Notes under the pieces: model-generated
Told to the model about the DNA's origin: nothing
The model's database searches: none
Seen by the model: the letters and a program-made list of their open reading frames with translations, nothing else
Shown: positions 42,182 through 50,307 of the stretch, piece by piece
How positions within the stretch are numbered: position 1 is the stretch's first letter
Layout: each line of letters starts with the position of its first letter
Position numbers and translations under genes: made by a program
Origin: Sedimentimonas flavescens
Lineage (GTDB): Bacteria; Pseudomonadota; Alphaproteobacteria; Rhodobacterales; Rhodobacteraceae
Direction of reading: 5' to 3'
DNA length: 64,000 nucleotides
NCBI RefSeq assembly: GCF_019264375.1
Contig: NZ_JAHVAI010000010.1
Location: 62,001 to 126,000 of the forward strand

Positions 42182-42208
42182 CGGGTCCGCGGAACACCCG
42201 CGGACCCG
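42182..42208. terminator. Bidirectional hairpin between GYD and creatinase genes
   Basis: CGGGTCCGCGG (42182-42192) pairs with CCGCGGACCCG (42198-42208) over an AACAC loop. It fills most of the 38 bases between the convergent stops. The flanking T content is modest, so termination efficiency is uncertain. Confidence 0.7.
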
Positions 42209-42214
42209 AAGTTC

Positions 42215-43420
42215 TTACCCGACCACGTTGAAGGCAGGTCCGTAGGGGTATTTGGTGATATCCTCGGAACCGTCCTCGCCCACGACCAGAATGTCATGCT
42301 CGCGGTAGCCGCCCGCGCCGGGCATGCCTTCGGGCAGGGTCAGCATCGGCTCCATCGAGATCACCATGCCGGGTTCCAGCACCGTGTCGATATCCTCGCG
42401 CAGCTCCAGCCCCGCCTCGCGGCCGTAGTAATGGCTGAGCACGCCGAAGCTGTGGCCGTAGCCGAAGGTGCGGTATTGCAGCAGGTCGCGCTCGGCGAAG
42501 AAGTCGTTGATCTTGGCGGTAACCTCGTCGCAGCGCGCGCCCGGCACAAGCAGGCTCATGCCATATTCATGCGCCGCGACGTTGGCCTCCCAGATCTTCA
42601 GGCTGGCCGGGTCTACCTCGCCCACGAACATGGTGCGCTCAAGTGCGGTGTAATAGCCCGAAATCATCGGGAAGCAGTTGAGGCTGAGGATATCGCCGCG
42701 CCGCAGTTTGCGCCCGGTGACCGGGTTATGCGCGCCATCGGTATTGAGGCCGGACTGAAACCACACCCAGGTGTCGCGATACTCGGCGTCGGGGAAGCGT
42801 TTGGCGATCTCGGCCTCCATCGCGTCGCGGCCCGCCATGGCCACGTCGATCTCGCGCAGGCCCTCCTTGATCGTGTCGTGGATGGCAAAGCCGCCGACAT
42901 CGGCCACCGCCGCGCCATGCTTGATCAACTCGATCTCGGCGGCGGATTTGACCATGCGCTGCGCCATTGTCGCGGGGGCGATGTCCATGCCGCGCTTGGG
43001 CTTGAGGAAGTGGTTGAACTTCTCTGCGTTCACCATGGTCAGGTGATCGGCCTCGACCCCAACAGCCTTGCCGGTGCCGATGATATGGGCCACCGCGCGC
43101 CAGTAGTTGTCGCGCGCCCAGTCGGTATAGGTCAGCGCCTCGCCATGGCAGCGCCGCCAGGGCTGGCCCGCGTCGATCCCCGCCGAGATCACGACCGAGC
43201 GGTCACGCGTTACCACCAGCCCGTAGGGTCGGCCAAAGCTGCAATAGAGAAAGCCCGAGTAATAGGCGATGTTATGCATCGAGGTCATGAGGCAGGCGTC
43301 GAGGCTGTGCATCTCCATCAGGTCGCGCAGACCTTCCAGACGGGCCTCGTATTCCTCGGGGGCGAAGGGCAGCGGTGCCTTCTGGCCGTTCTCGCAGGTA
43401 TAGAATTCGGGTCTTTGCAT
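42215..43420 (-). CDS. Creatinase (creatine amidinohydrolase)
   Basis: The 401-residue enzyme hydrolyses creatine to sarcosine and urea. It has the M24 'pita-bread' fold but lacks the metallopeptidase ligands in the usual way, as creatinase does. The active-site residues known from the Pseudomonas putida enzyme align one residue offset: His231 in TDGAHNPVTGRK, Glu261 in YTALERT and Glu357 in ISMEPM. Long identical stretches include FLYCSFGRPY, AGQPWRR and YRTFGYGHSFG. It is divergent from an ABC transporter/oxidoreductase operon. ATG 43420 has ACGGAG upstream. No sarcosine oxidase or urease is in the window. Confidence 0.92.
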   Translation of the reverse strand: MQRPEFYTCENGQKAPLPFAPEEYEARLEGLRDLMEMHSLDACLMTSMHNIAYYSGFLYCSFGRPYGLVVTRDRSVVISAGIDAGQPWRRCHGEALTYTDWARDNYWRAVAHIIGTGKAVGVEADHLTMVNAEKFNHFLKPKRGMDIAPATMAQRMVKSAAEIELIKHGAAVADVGGFAIHDTIKEGLREIDVAMAGRDAMEAEIAKRFPDAEYRDTWVWFQSGLNTDGAHNPVTGRKLRRGDILSLNCFPMISGYYTALERTMFVGEVDPASLKIWEANVAAHEYGMSLLVPGARCDEVTAKINDFFAERDLLQYRTFGYGHSFGVLSHYYGREAGLELREDIDTVLEPGMVISMEPMLTLPEGMPGAGGYREHDILVVGEDGSEDITKYPYGPAFNVVG

Positions 43421-43640
43421 TGTCGTCTCCGTAGGGGCCAGGGGACCCCGAAAGATCCCGGCGTACAGGACGTCCGGCGGTTACCCGCAAGTCACCGGGC
43501 CCTTGGCCCTCTGGCGACGCCATCGCCGCGACTCGCGCAGATGCTGCCGCAAGCTGCGCCGCCGCGCAATCCCCTGCGAAATGGCCGGCGGCGCGCGAGG
43601 GGCCTTGACCATCCGGTCCGCTCGGCGGAACCTGCCCGCG

Positions 43641-44585
43641 ATGGGCCGCTATATCCTGAAACGCATTGCCTCGTTGATTGCCTCGCTGATTGTGGCGAGC
43701 CTTGCGATTTTCGCGCTGATCGAGGTGACGCCGGGCGATCCTGCGGCCTTCATGCTCGGGCTGAACGCCGCACCCGAAACGGTGGCGGCGCTGCGCGACC
43801 AGCTTGGCCTGAACGAGCCGCTGCCACTGCGCTACCTGCATTGGGTGGGCGGCATGCTGAGCGGCGATTTCGGGCTGAGCTATACCTACAAGGTGCCGGT
43901 GGCCGAACTGGTGGGCGACAGGCTCAAGATCTCGCTGCCCTTGGCGCTGATCGCGCTCGCGCTGTCTACGGCGCTGGCGCTACCCGCCGGGTTGATCGCC
44001 GCTGCGCGACGGGGCAAGGCGGCGGATGCGGCAGTGATGGGCGCGACGCAGCTTGGCATCGCCGTGCCGAACTTCTGGTTCGCGATGCTGCTGGTCTTGC
44101 TGCTGGCGGTGCGCTGGCGGCTGTTCCCGGCGGGGGGCTTTCCGGGCTGGTCCGACCCGCTCGCCGCGCTGCGCGCCCTGACCCTGCCCGCCGTTGCGCT
44201 GGCGCTGCCGCAGGCCGCGATCCTCGCGCGCGTCCTGCGCTCGGCCTTGATCGAGACATTGGGGCAGGACTATATCCGCACCGCCCGCGCCAAGGGCCTG
44301 AGCCGTCAGGCCGCACTGACCCGCCACGCGCTGCGCAATGCGCTGATCCCGGTGCTGACGATCCTCGGGATGCAGTTTTCATTTCTACTGGCAGGCGCGA
44401 TCATCATCGAGAATGTCTTTTACCTGCCGGGCCTCGGGCGGCTGATCTTCCAAGCCATCACGCAGCGCGATCTGATCGTGGTTGAATCCGTCGTCATGCT
44501 GCTGGTCTTTGCCGTGATCGCCGTGACCTTCCTGACCGACCTCGCCTATGCCGCCGTGGACCCGCGGCTGAGGAGACCAGCATGA
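43641..44585 (+). CDS. ABC transporter permease, DppB type
   Basis: This 314-residue inner-membrane protein has six predicted helices. The N-terminus is typical of DppB (YILKRIASLIASLIVASLAIF, then TPGDPAAFMLG), and the EAA loop reads DYIRTARAKGLS. It forms the translocation pore with the next permease. ATG 43641 matches the family start although the upstream Shine-Dalgarno is weak. It is the first gene of a six-gene operon. A solute-binding gene is missing from the operon. Confidence 0.93.
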   Translation: MGRYILKRIASLIASLIVASLAIFALIEVTPGDPAAFMLGLNAAPETVAALRDQLGLNEPLPLRYLHWVGGMLSGDFGLSYTYKVPVAELVGDRLKISLPLALIALALSTALALPAGLIAAARRGKAADAAVMGATQLGIAVPNFWFAMLLVLLLAVRWRLFPAGGFPGWSDPLAALRALTLPAVALALPQAAILARVLRSALIETLGQDYIRTARAKGLSRQAALTRHALRNALIPVLTILGMQFSFLLAGAIIIENVFYLPGLGRLIFQAITQRDLIVVESVVMLLVFAVIAVTFLTDLAYAAVDPRLRRPA

Positions 44586-45397
44586 GGCCCGCGCTTGTGC
44601 TTGGAGCGGCGCTGTCCGCGCTCGCGCTGGTCGCGGCGCTGATCTCGCTGATCTGGACGCCCTATGACGTGACCGCGTTACAGATCGGGGCGCGACTGCA
44701 GCCGCCCTCAGAAGCGCATTGGTTGGGCACCGATCATTTCGGGCGTGACATCCTGTCGATGATCATGGCGGGGGCGCGCACCTCGCTTGCGGTGGCGCTG
44801 GTCGCGGTGGGGATCGGCATGGGGCTTGGCGTGCCCTTAGGCCTTGCCGCCGCCGCGCATCGGGGGCGCTGGCTTGATGAGGCGATCATGCGCGGGAACG
44901 ACCTGATCTTTGCCTTCCCGTCGCTCGTGATCGCCATCCTGATCACCGCCGTTTTCGGCCCCTCGGCGCTGAACGCGATCATCGCCATCGGCATCTTCAA
45001 CATCCCCGTCTTCGCCCGTGTGGCGCGCGCGGGTGCGCTCAGCCTCTGGACGCTTGATTACATCCGCGCGGCGCGGGTGGCGGGCAAGCATCGCACCCGC
45101 ATCTCGGTCGAGCATATCCTGCCCAATATCGCGAACCTCTTGATCGTGCAGGGGACGATCCAGTTCAGCCTTGGGATTCTGGCCGAGGCGGGGCTGAGCT
45201 ACGTGGGCCTTGGCGCGCAGCCGCCGACGCCTAGCTGGGGCCGGATGCTGGCCGAGGCGCAGACCATGGTGGTGATGGCGCCGCATGTGGCGCTGTTTCC
45301 GGGCCTTGCGATCGTCGCCACCGTGCTCGGGCTGAACCTTCTGGGCGACGGGTTGCGCGACGCGCTTGACCCAAGGCTGCGGGGGCGCGTGGCATGA
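44582..45397 (+). CDS. ABC transporter permease, DppC type
   Basis: This 271-residue membrane permease is the partner of the preceding one. It shows the DppC-type N-terminal helix, the HWLGTDHFGRDILSMIMAGA motif and an EAA loop DYIRAARVAGKH. Its ATGA overlaps the stop of the upstream permease gene, and its own stop overlaps the ATPase start by four bases. Together they would import a peptide-, opine- or amide-like solute. Confidence 0.94.
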   Translation: MRPALVLGAALSALALVAALISLIWTPYDVTALQIGARLQPPSEAHWLGTDHFGRDILSMIMAGARTSLAVALVAVGIGMGLGVPLGLAAAAHRGRWLDEAIMRGNDLIFAFPSLVIAILITAVFGPSALNAIIAIGIFNIPVFARVARAGALSLWTLDYIRAARVAGKHRTRISVEHILPNIANLLIVQGTIQFSLGILAEAGLSYVGLGAQPPTPSWGRMLAEAQTMVVMAPHVALFPGLAIVATVLGLNLLGDGLRDALDPRLRGRVA

Positions 45398-46998
45398 GCC
45401 TTTTGACGCTCGAAACCCTCTCGGTCCAGATCGGCCCCACGGCGATCCTGCGCGAGGTCTCGCTGTCGCTTGCTCCGGGCGAAATCGTCGGGCTGGTGGG
45501 CGAGTCTGGTTCGGGCAAGTCGATGACCGCACTTGCGATCATGGGGCTTTTGCCGCCGGGCGCGCAGGTCTCGGGCACGGTCCGGCTGGAGGGTCGCGAG
45601 ATCACTGCCCTGCCCGAACGCGCGCTTTGCCGTCTGCGCGGCAACGAGGTCGGCATGATCTTTCAAGAGCCGATGACCGCCCTCAACCCGCTGATGACCA
45701 TCGGTGATCAGGTGGCCGAGACGCTGATGGTCCACCAAAAAATGCCGCGCGCCGAGGCGCTGGCGGTGGCCCGCGACCGGCTGGATCGTGTTGGCCTGAC
45801 GGCGCCGCGCTTTCCGCTCGATCTTTATCCGCATGAGCTGTCGGGCGGCCAGCGTCAGCGCGTGGCCATCGCGCTTGCCATCGCGCTGCGCCCGCGCCTG
45901 CTGATCGCGGACGAGCCCACGACCGCGCTCGATGTCACCACCCAGGCCGAGGTGCTAAGCCTGCTGCACGACCTTGCGCGGTCTGAGGGCATGGCGCTCT
46001 TGCTTATCACCCATGACCTTGCCGTGGTCGCAGGCATGGCCGACCGGGTGGCGGTGATGCAGGCGGGCCAAGTGGTCGAAACCGGCGCGACCGAGCGGCT
46101 CTTTCGCCGCCCCAAGGCACGCTATACCGCCGATCTGCTGGCGGCCTCGACGCATCATCCGGCGGCTGCCCGCGCGCCCCAAAAGGGCGCGCCGCTGCTG
46201 ACGGTCAGCGCCGCGACCCGCAGCTATCGCCTGCCGCGCCCCAAGCCCTTCGCCCCCCACCCCGAGCTGCGCGCCGTCGATAACGTCAGCTTCACCCTTA
46301 GCGCGGGGGAATCGCTTGGGCTCGTGGGCGAGTCCGGTTGCGGCAAATCCACCCTGACCCGCGCGATCTTGGGCCTTGATCCGCTGGCCTCTGGCGCGAT
46401 CACGCTATCGGGCCATCCGGTCAGCCCCGAAATGCCCAGCCACGCCCGCGCCGATGTGCAGGTGGTGTTTCAGGACCCCTACGGCTCGTTCAACCCGCGC
46501 CAGCGGGTCGAGCGGCTGGTCGCCGAGCCCTTTCACCTGACCGGCCGCCCCGCCGACTGGCGCGACCGCGTGGCCGAAGCGCTGCGCGACGTGGGCCTCT
46601 CGCCCGACGACCGGGGCAAGTTCATCCATGAATTTTCGGGCGGGCAGCGCCAACGCATCGCCATCGCCCGCGCACTGATCACTCGCCCCAAGCTGATCGT
46701 GCTGGACGAGGCGGTCTCGGCCCTCGATGTTCGGGTGCGCGCGCAGGTGCTTGATCTGCTGGCCGGGCTGCAGCGCAGCCATGATCTGGCCTATCTGTTC
46801 ATCTCGCATGACCTGTCGGTGGTGCGCGCGGTCACGACCCGCTGCCTCGTGATGCAGGCCGGCAGGATCGTCGAGCAGGGCCCGACCGAGGCGCTCTTTA
46901 CCGCCCCGCAACACGCCTACACCGCGCGGCTTCTGGCCGCCGCGCCGCAAATTCCGCAAGCATGGACGGAGGAGAGACATGCAACCGCTCTGGTTTGA
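45394..46998 (+). CDS. Fused DppD-DppF type ABC ATPase
   Basis: The 534-residue protein carries two complete nucleotide-binding domains in one chain. The first (about 1-255) has Walker A GESGSGKS, signature LSGGQRQRVAIALAIA and Walker B LLIADEPT. The second (about 275-534) has GESGCGKS, FSGGQRQRIAIARAL and LIVLDEAVSALD. Fusions of this type replace the two separate ATPases of dipeptide systems. Its end overlaps the aldehyde dehydrogenase start by 20 bases, so the catabolic genes are translated in the same operon. Confidence 0.95.
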   Translation: MSLLTLETLSVQIGPTAILREVSLSLAPGEIVGLVGESGSGKSMTALAIMGLLPPGAQVSGTVRLEGREITALPERALCRLRGNEVGMIFQEPMTALNPLMTIGDQVAETLMVHQKMPRAEALAVARDRLDRVGLTAPRFPLDLYPHELSGGQRQRVAIALAIALRPRLLIADEPTTALDVTTQAEVLSLLHDLARSEGMALLLITHDLAVVAGMADRVAVMQAGQVVETGATERLFRRPKARYTADLLAASTHHPAAARAPQKGAPLLTVSAATRSYRLPRPKPFAPHPELRAVDNVSFTLSAGESLGLVGESGCGKSTLTRAILGLDPLASGAITLSGHPVSPEMPSHARADVQVVFQDPYGSFNPRQRVERLVAEPFHLTGRPADWRDRVAEALRDVGLSPDDRGKFIHEFSGGQRQRIAIARALITRPKLIVLDEAVSALDVRVRAQVLDLLAGLQRSHDLAYLFISHDLSVVRAVTTRCLVMQAGRIVEQGPTEALFTAPQHAYTARLLAAAPQIPQAWTEERHATALV

Positions 46999-48421
46999 CC
47001 CGGCCGAGATTCTGATTGGCGGGCAGTGGCTGCCCACCGCCGATCGCCTGCCGGTCGAGAACCCCTCGACCGGGGAGACCATCGCCGAGATCGCGCGCGG
47101 CACGCCCGCTGATATCGACGCGGCCGTCGCGGCGGCCCAAGGCGCGCTTGCGGGCGATTGGGGCGCGCTAACGGCGGCTGAACGCGGGCGCGTTCTCATG
47201 CGCATGTCCAGCCTGGTGCTGGAGCACGCCGAGGCGCTGGCGCAGGCCGAGGCGCTCGACGTTGGCAAGCCGCTCAAACAGGCGCGCGCCGATGTGGTGG
47301 CGCTGGCGCGGTATCTGGAATTCTACGGCGGCGCGGCGGACAAGGTGATGGGCGAGACCATCCCCTATCTGAACGGCTACACCGCCTACACGCTGCGCGA
47401 ACCCCATGGGGTGACGGCGCATATCGTGCCCTGGAACTACCCGATGCAGATCATTGGCCGCTCGGTCGGGGCGGCGCTGGCGATGGGCAATGCGGCGGTG
47501 CTGAAACCCGCCGAGGAGGCCTCGCTGACCGCGCTGGCCTTCGGGCGGATCGCCTGCGCGGCGGGGCTGCCCGCGGGCGCGCTGAATATCGTCACGGGTC
47601 TGGGCGAGGAAGCAGGGGCGGCGCTGTCCTCGCATTCCGGCATCAACCATCTCAGCTTTACCGGCTCGGTCGCCGTGGGGCAGATGATCCAAGCGGCGAC
47701 GGCGGCGAATGTCGTGCCGGTGACGCTGGAACTGGGCGGCAAGTCGCCGCAACTGGTGTTTGCGGATGCGGATTTGGACCGGGCGCTGCCATTCCTGGTC
47801 AATGCAGGCATCCAGAACGCGGGTCAGACCTGCTCGGCCGCCTCGCGCATCCTGGTCGAGCGCAGCCGCTATGACGAGGTCGTCACCCGCATGGCCGAGG
47901 CCTATCGCGCCCTGCGCGTGGGGCCTGCGCTGGCCGATCTCGACCTCGGGCCACTGATCTCGGGGCGGCAAAAGCAGATCGTCGAGGGCTATCTGACGCT
48001 GGCCGCCGATCTTGAGATCGCAGCGCGCGGGCAGGTTGTGGCCGATGCGCCGGCGGGCGGGCATTACGTCGCGCCTACGCTGATCGCGGGCGGGCATGGC
48101 GCGCATCGCCTCGCGCAAGAGGAAATCTTTGGCCCCGCGCAGCTTGTCATCCCCTTCGAGGGCGAGGACGAGGCCGTGGCCATCGCCAACGGCACCGATT
48201 ACGGGCTGGTCGCTTCGGTCTGGTCCGAAAGCGGGCCGCGCGCGATGCGCATGGCCAGACGCTTGCGGGCCGGGCAGGTTTTCCTGAACAATTACGGCGC
48301 GGGCGGTGGGGTCGAACTGCCCTTCGGCGGCACCGGCAAATCCGGCCATGGCCGCGAAAAGGGGTTCGAGGCGCTCTATGGTTTCTCGGCGCTGAAGACC
48401 GTCGCGGCGTGGCACGGCTGA
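46979..48421 (+). CDS. Aldehyde dehydrogenase (NAD(P)+, betaine/amino-aldehyde type)
   Basis: The 480-residue enzyme oxidises an aldehyde to the acid. The catalytic Glu is in LELGGKSPQL and the nucleophilic Cys in NAGQTCSAASR. The Rossmann/cofactor region includes WNYPMQI, typical of the class. The length is normal. The ATG lies within the ATPase gene and has GGAGGAG upstream. The substrate is unknown, but cotranscription with the transporter, an SDR and a P1 hydrolase suggests that it completes breakdown of an imported amide. Confidence 0.92.
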   Translation: MQPLWFDPAEILIGGQWLPTADRLPVENPSTGETIAEIARGTPADIDAAVAAAQGALAGDWGALTAAERGRVLMRMSSLVLEHAEALAQAEALDVGKPLKQARADVVALARYLEFYGGAADKVMGETIPYLNGYTAYTLREPHGVTAHIVPWNYPMQIIGRSVGAALAMGNAAVLKPAEEASLTALAFGRIACAAGLPAGALNIVTGLGEEAGAALSSHSGINHLSFTGSVAVGQMIQAATAANVVPVTLELGGKSPQLVFADADLDRALPFLVNAGIQNAGQTCSAASRILVERSRYDEVVTRMAEAYRALRVGPALADLDLGPLISGRQKQIVEGYLTLAADLEIAARGQVVADAPAGGHYVAPTLIAGGHGAHRLAQEEIFGPAQLVIPFEGEDEAVAIANGTDYGLVASVWSESGPRAMRMARRLRAGQVFLNNYGAGGGVELPFGGTGKSGHGREKGFEALYGFSALKTVAAWHG

Positions 48422-48432
48422 GGGAGGATGAC

Positions 48433-49173
48433 ATGAGACTGGAAGGCAAGACCGCAATCGTGACCGGGGCGGCCTCGGGGTTCGGGGCAGGGATCGCGCG
48501 GCGCTTCGTGGCCGAGGGCGCGCAGGTGATGGTCGCGGACCTGAACGCCGAGGCCGCAGCGACCTTCGCCGCCGAGATCGGCGCGATCCCCTGCGCGGTC
48601 GATGTGAGCCGAAGCGAGTCGGTTGCCGCAATGACCGAGGCCGCGATGCAGGCCTGGGGGCGGATCGACATTCTGGTGAACAACGCGGGCACCACCCACC
48701 TGCCCGCCTTTATGGAGGAGGTCTCGGAGGCCGACTTCGACCGGGTCTTCGCGGTCAACGGCAAGTCTGTCTATCTGACCGCGCGCTGCATCGTGCCGCA
48801 TATGAAGACGGCCGGGTGCGGGGCGATCCTGAACGTGGCCTCGACGGCGGGCGTGTCACCGCGCCCCCGGCTGAACTGGTACAACGCTTCGAAGGGCTGG
48901 ATGATCACCGCGACCCGCGCCATGGCGATCGAACTGGCGCCTTTTGGGGTGCGCGTGAACGCCATCAACCCGGTGGCAGGGGAAACGCCGCTGCTGAAGA
49001 GCTTCATGGGCGAGGACACCCCCGAGGTGCGCGCGAAGTTCTTGGCCACGATCCCGATCGGGCGCTTCTCGACGCCCGAGGACATGGCGAATGCGGCGCT
49101 CTTCCTGTGCTCGGACGAGGCGTCGATGATCACCGGCGTCGCGATGGAAGTGGACGGCGGACGCTGCATCTGA
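48433..49173 (+). CDS. Short-chain dehydrogenase/reductase
   Basis: This 246-residue NAD(P)-dependent oxidoreductase has the glycine motif TGAASGFGAGIA, the structural NNAG, the YNASK catalytic pair (Tyr and Lys) with an upstream Ser in NVASTAGV, and the C-terminal VDGGRCI end. It probably oxidises an alcohol to a carbonyl, or the reverse, next to the aldehyde dehydrogenase. ATG 48433 has a GAGGGAGGA upstream. The gap to the preceding gene is 11 bases. Confidence 0.92.
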   Translation: MRLEGKTAIVTGAASGFGAGIARRFVAEGAQVMVADLNAEAAATFAAEIGAIPCAVDVSRSESVAAMTEAAMQAWGRIDILVNNAGTTHLPAFMEEVSEADFDRVFAVNGKSVYLTARCIVPHMKTAGCGAILNVASTAGVSPRPRLNWYNASKGWMITATRAMAIELAPFGVRVNAINPVAGETPLLKSFMGEDTPEVRAKFLATIPIGRFSTPEDMANAALFLCSDEASMITGVAMEVDGGRCI

Positions 49174-49183
49174 GGGGGACGCG

Positions 49184-50176
49184 ATGAGACCGGGGCCAAG
49201 AAATCTGATCACCGATGTGGCGGGGCTGCGCGTGGGCAATGCGCAGGACGCGGGGCTGCGTTCGGGCTGCACCGTACTGGTGGGCGAGCGCCCCTTCGTC
49301 GCAGCCGTGCATGTGATGGGCGGCGCGCCCGGCACGCGCGAGACAGACCTGCTGGCCCCCGACAAGCTGGTGCAAGAGGTGGACGCGCTGGTGCTGTCTG
49401 GTGGGTCTGCCTTCGGGCTTGATGCGGCCTCGGGCGTGACCGAGGGGCTGCGGGCGATGGGGCGCGGCTTTGCCGTGGGCGACATGCGCGTGCCCATCGT
49501 GCCCGGCGCGATCCTGTTCGACCTGCTCAATGGCGGAGACAAGGGTTGGACCGCCAACCCCTATGCGCCCCTTGGCCGCGCGGCGCTGGAGGCCAGCGGG
49601 CCTGCTTTCGAGATCGGCACCGCGGGCGCGGGTTACGGCGCGATGACCGGAAACCTCAAGGGCGGGCTCGGCTCGGCCTCGGCGGTGTTGGAGAACGGCA
49701 TCACCGTCGGCGCGCTGGTGGCGGTCAATGCGCTTGGGCAGGCGACCGTCGCCGATCAGCCGCAGTTCTGGGCCGCGCCATGGGAATTGCAGGGCGAATT
49801 CGGCGGGCTTGGCGCTGCGGCCTCCTACCCGGCGGCGCATGAGCCCGCACCGATGAAGCGGATGGGCGAGGCCACCACCATCGCCATCGTCGCGACCGAC
49901 GCGATCCTGACGCAGGCGCAGGCGCAACGTATGGCGGTCGCGGCGCATGACGGAATGGCGCGGGCGCTTGTGCCCTCGCACACGCCCTTCGATGGCGATC
50001 TGGTCTTTGCAGCAGCAACCGGTGCGCGCGCGCTGCCCGATCCGGTGGCCGACCCCTTCGTTTTGGGCCATGCGGCCGCCAGCTGCCTTGCGCGCGCCAT
50101 CGCGCGCGCCATTCATGCAGCAACCCCGGCGCCGGGTGATCTGCAACCCTGCTGGTCGGCACGATTCCGCGCCTGA
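49184..50176 (+). CDS. P1 family (DmpA/NylC-like) N-terminal nucleophile hydrolase
   Basis: This 330-residue protein belongs to the S58/P1 family, whose members cleave themselves to expose an N-terminal Ser or Thr. It shows ITDVAGLRVGNAQD at the start, LSGGSAFGLDAA, and AGAGYGAMTG in the middle. An HTPFDGDLVFA stretch lies near residue 265, in the region where the family's cleavage site is found. Known members are D-aminopeptidase and amide-oligomer hydrolases. Here it probably hydrolyses an amide imported by the cotranscribed transporter. The exact nucleophile is not assigned with certainty. Confidence 0.87.
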   Translation: MRPGPRNLITDVAGLRVGNAQDAGLRSGCTVLVGERPFVAAVHVMGGAPGTRETDLLAPDKLVQEVDALVLSGGSAFGLDAASGVTEGLRAMGRGFAVGDMRVPIVPGAILFDLLNGGDKGWTANPYAPLGRAALEASGPAFEIGTAGAGYGAMTGNLKGGLGSASAVLENGITVGALVAVNALGQATVADQPQFWAAPWELQGEFGGLGAAASYPAAHEPAPMKRMGEATTIAIVATDAILTQAQAQRMAVAAHDGMARALVPSHTPFDGDLVFAAATGARALPDPVADPFVLGHAAASCLARAIARAIHAATPAPGDLQPCWSARFRA

Positions 50177-50307
50177 CCTGCCAGTTTGGCAAGCGCACCG
50201 CCCTCTTCGGCAAGCGCGGCGGCCCTATCTGACCATTCGGACGGATGGACAAGGCCCCTCTGCGCGTGCTTCCCTCTCTCCATGCCCAAATTCCGGGAGG
50301 ATGACCC

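Noticed and set aside
42296-44485. 729-codon plus-strand frame across creatinase and the permease
   Set aside because: It crosses two well-supported genes on different strands, and its translation is low-complexity Arg/Ala/Gly.
42215-50176. Complete creatinine/creatine degradation operon
   Set aside because: Only creatinase is recognisable. Creatininase, sarcosine oxidase and urease are absent, and the other enzymes act on aldehydes, alcohols or amides of unknown type.
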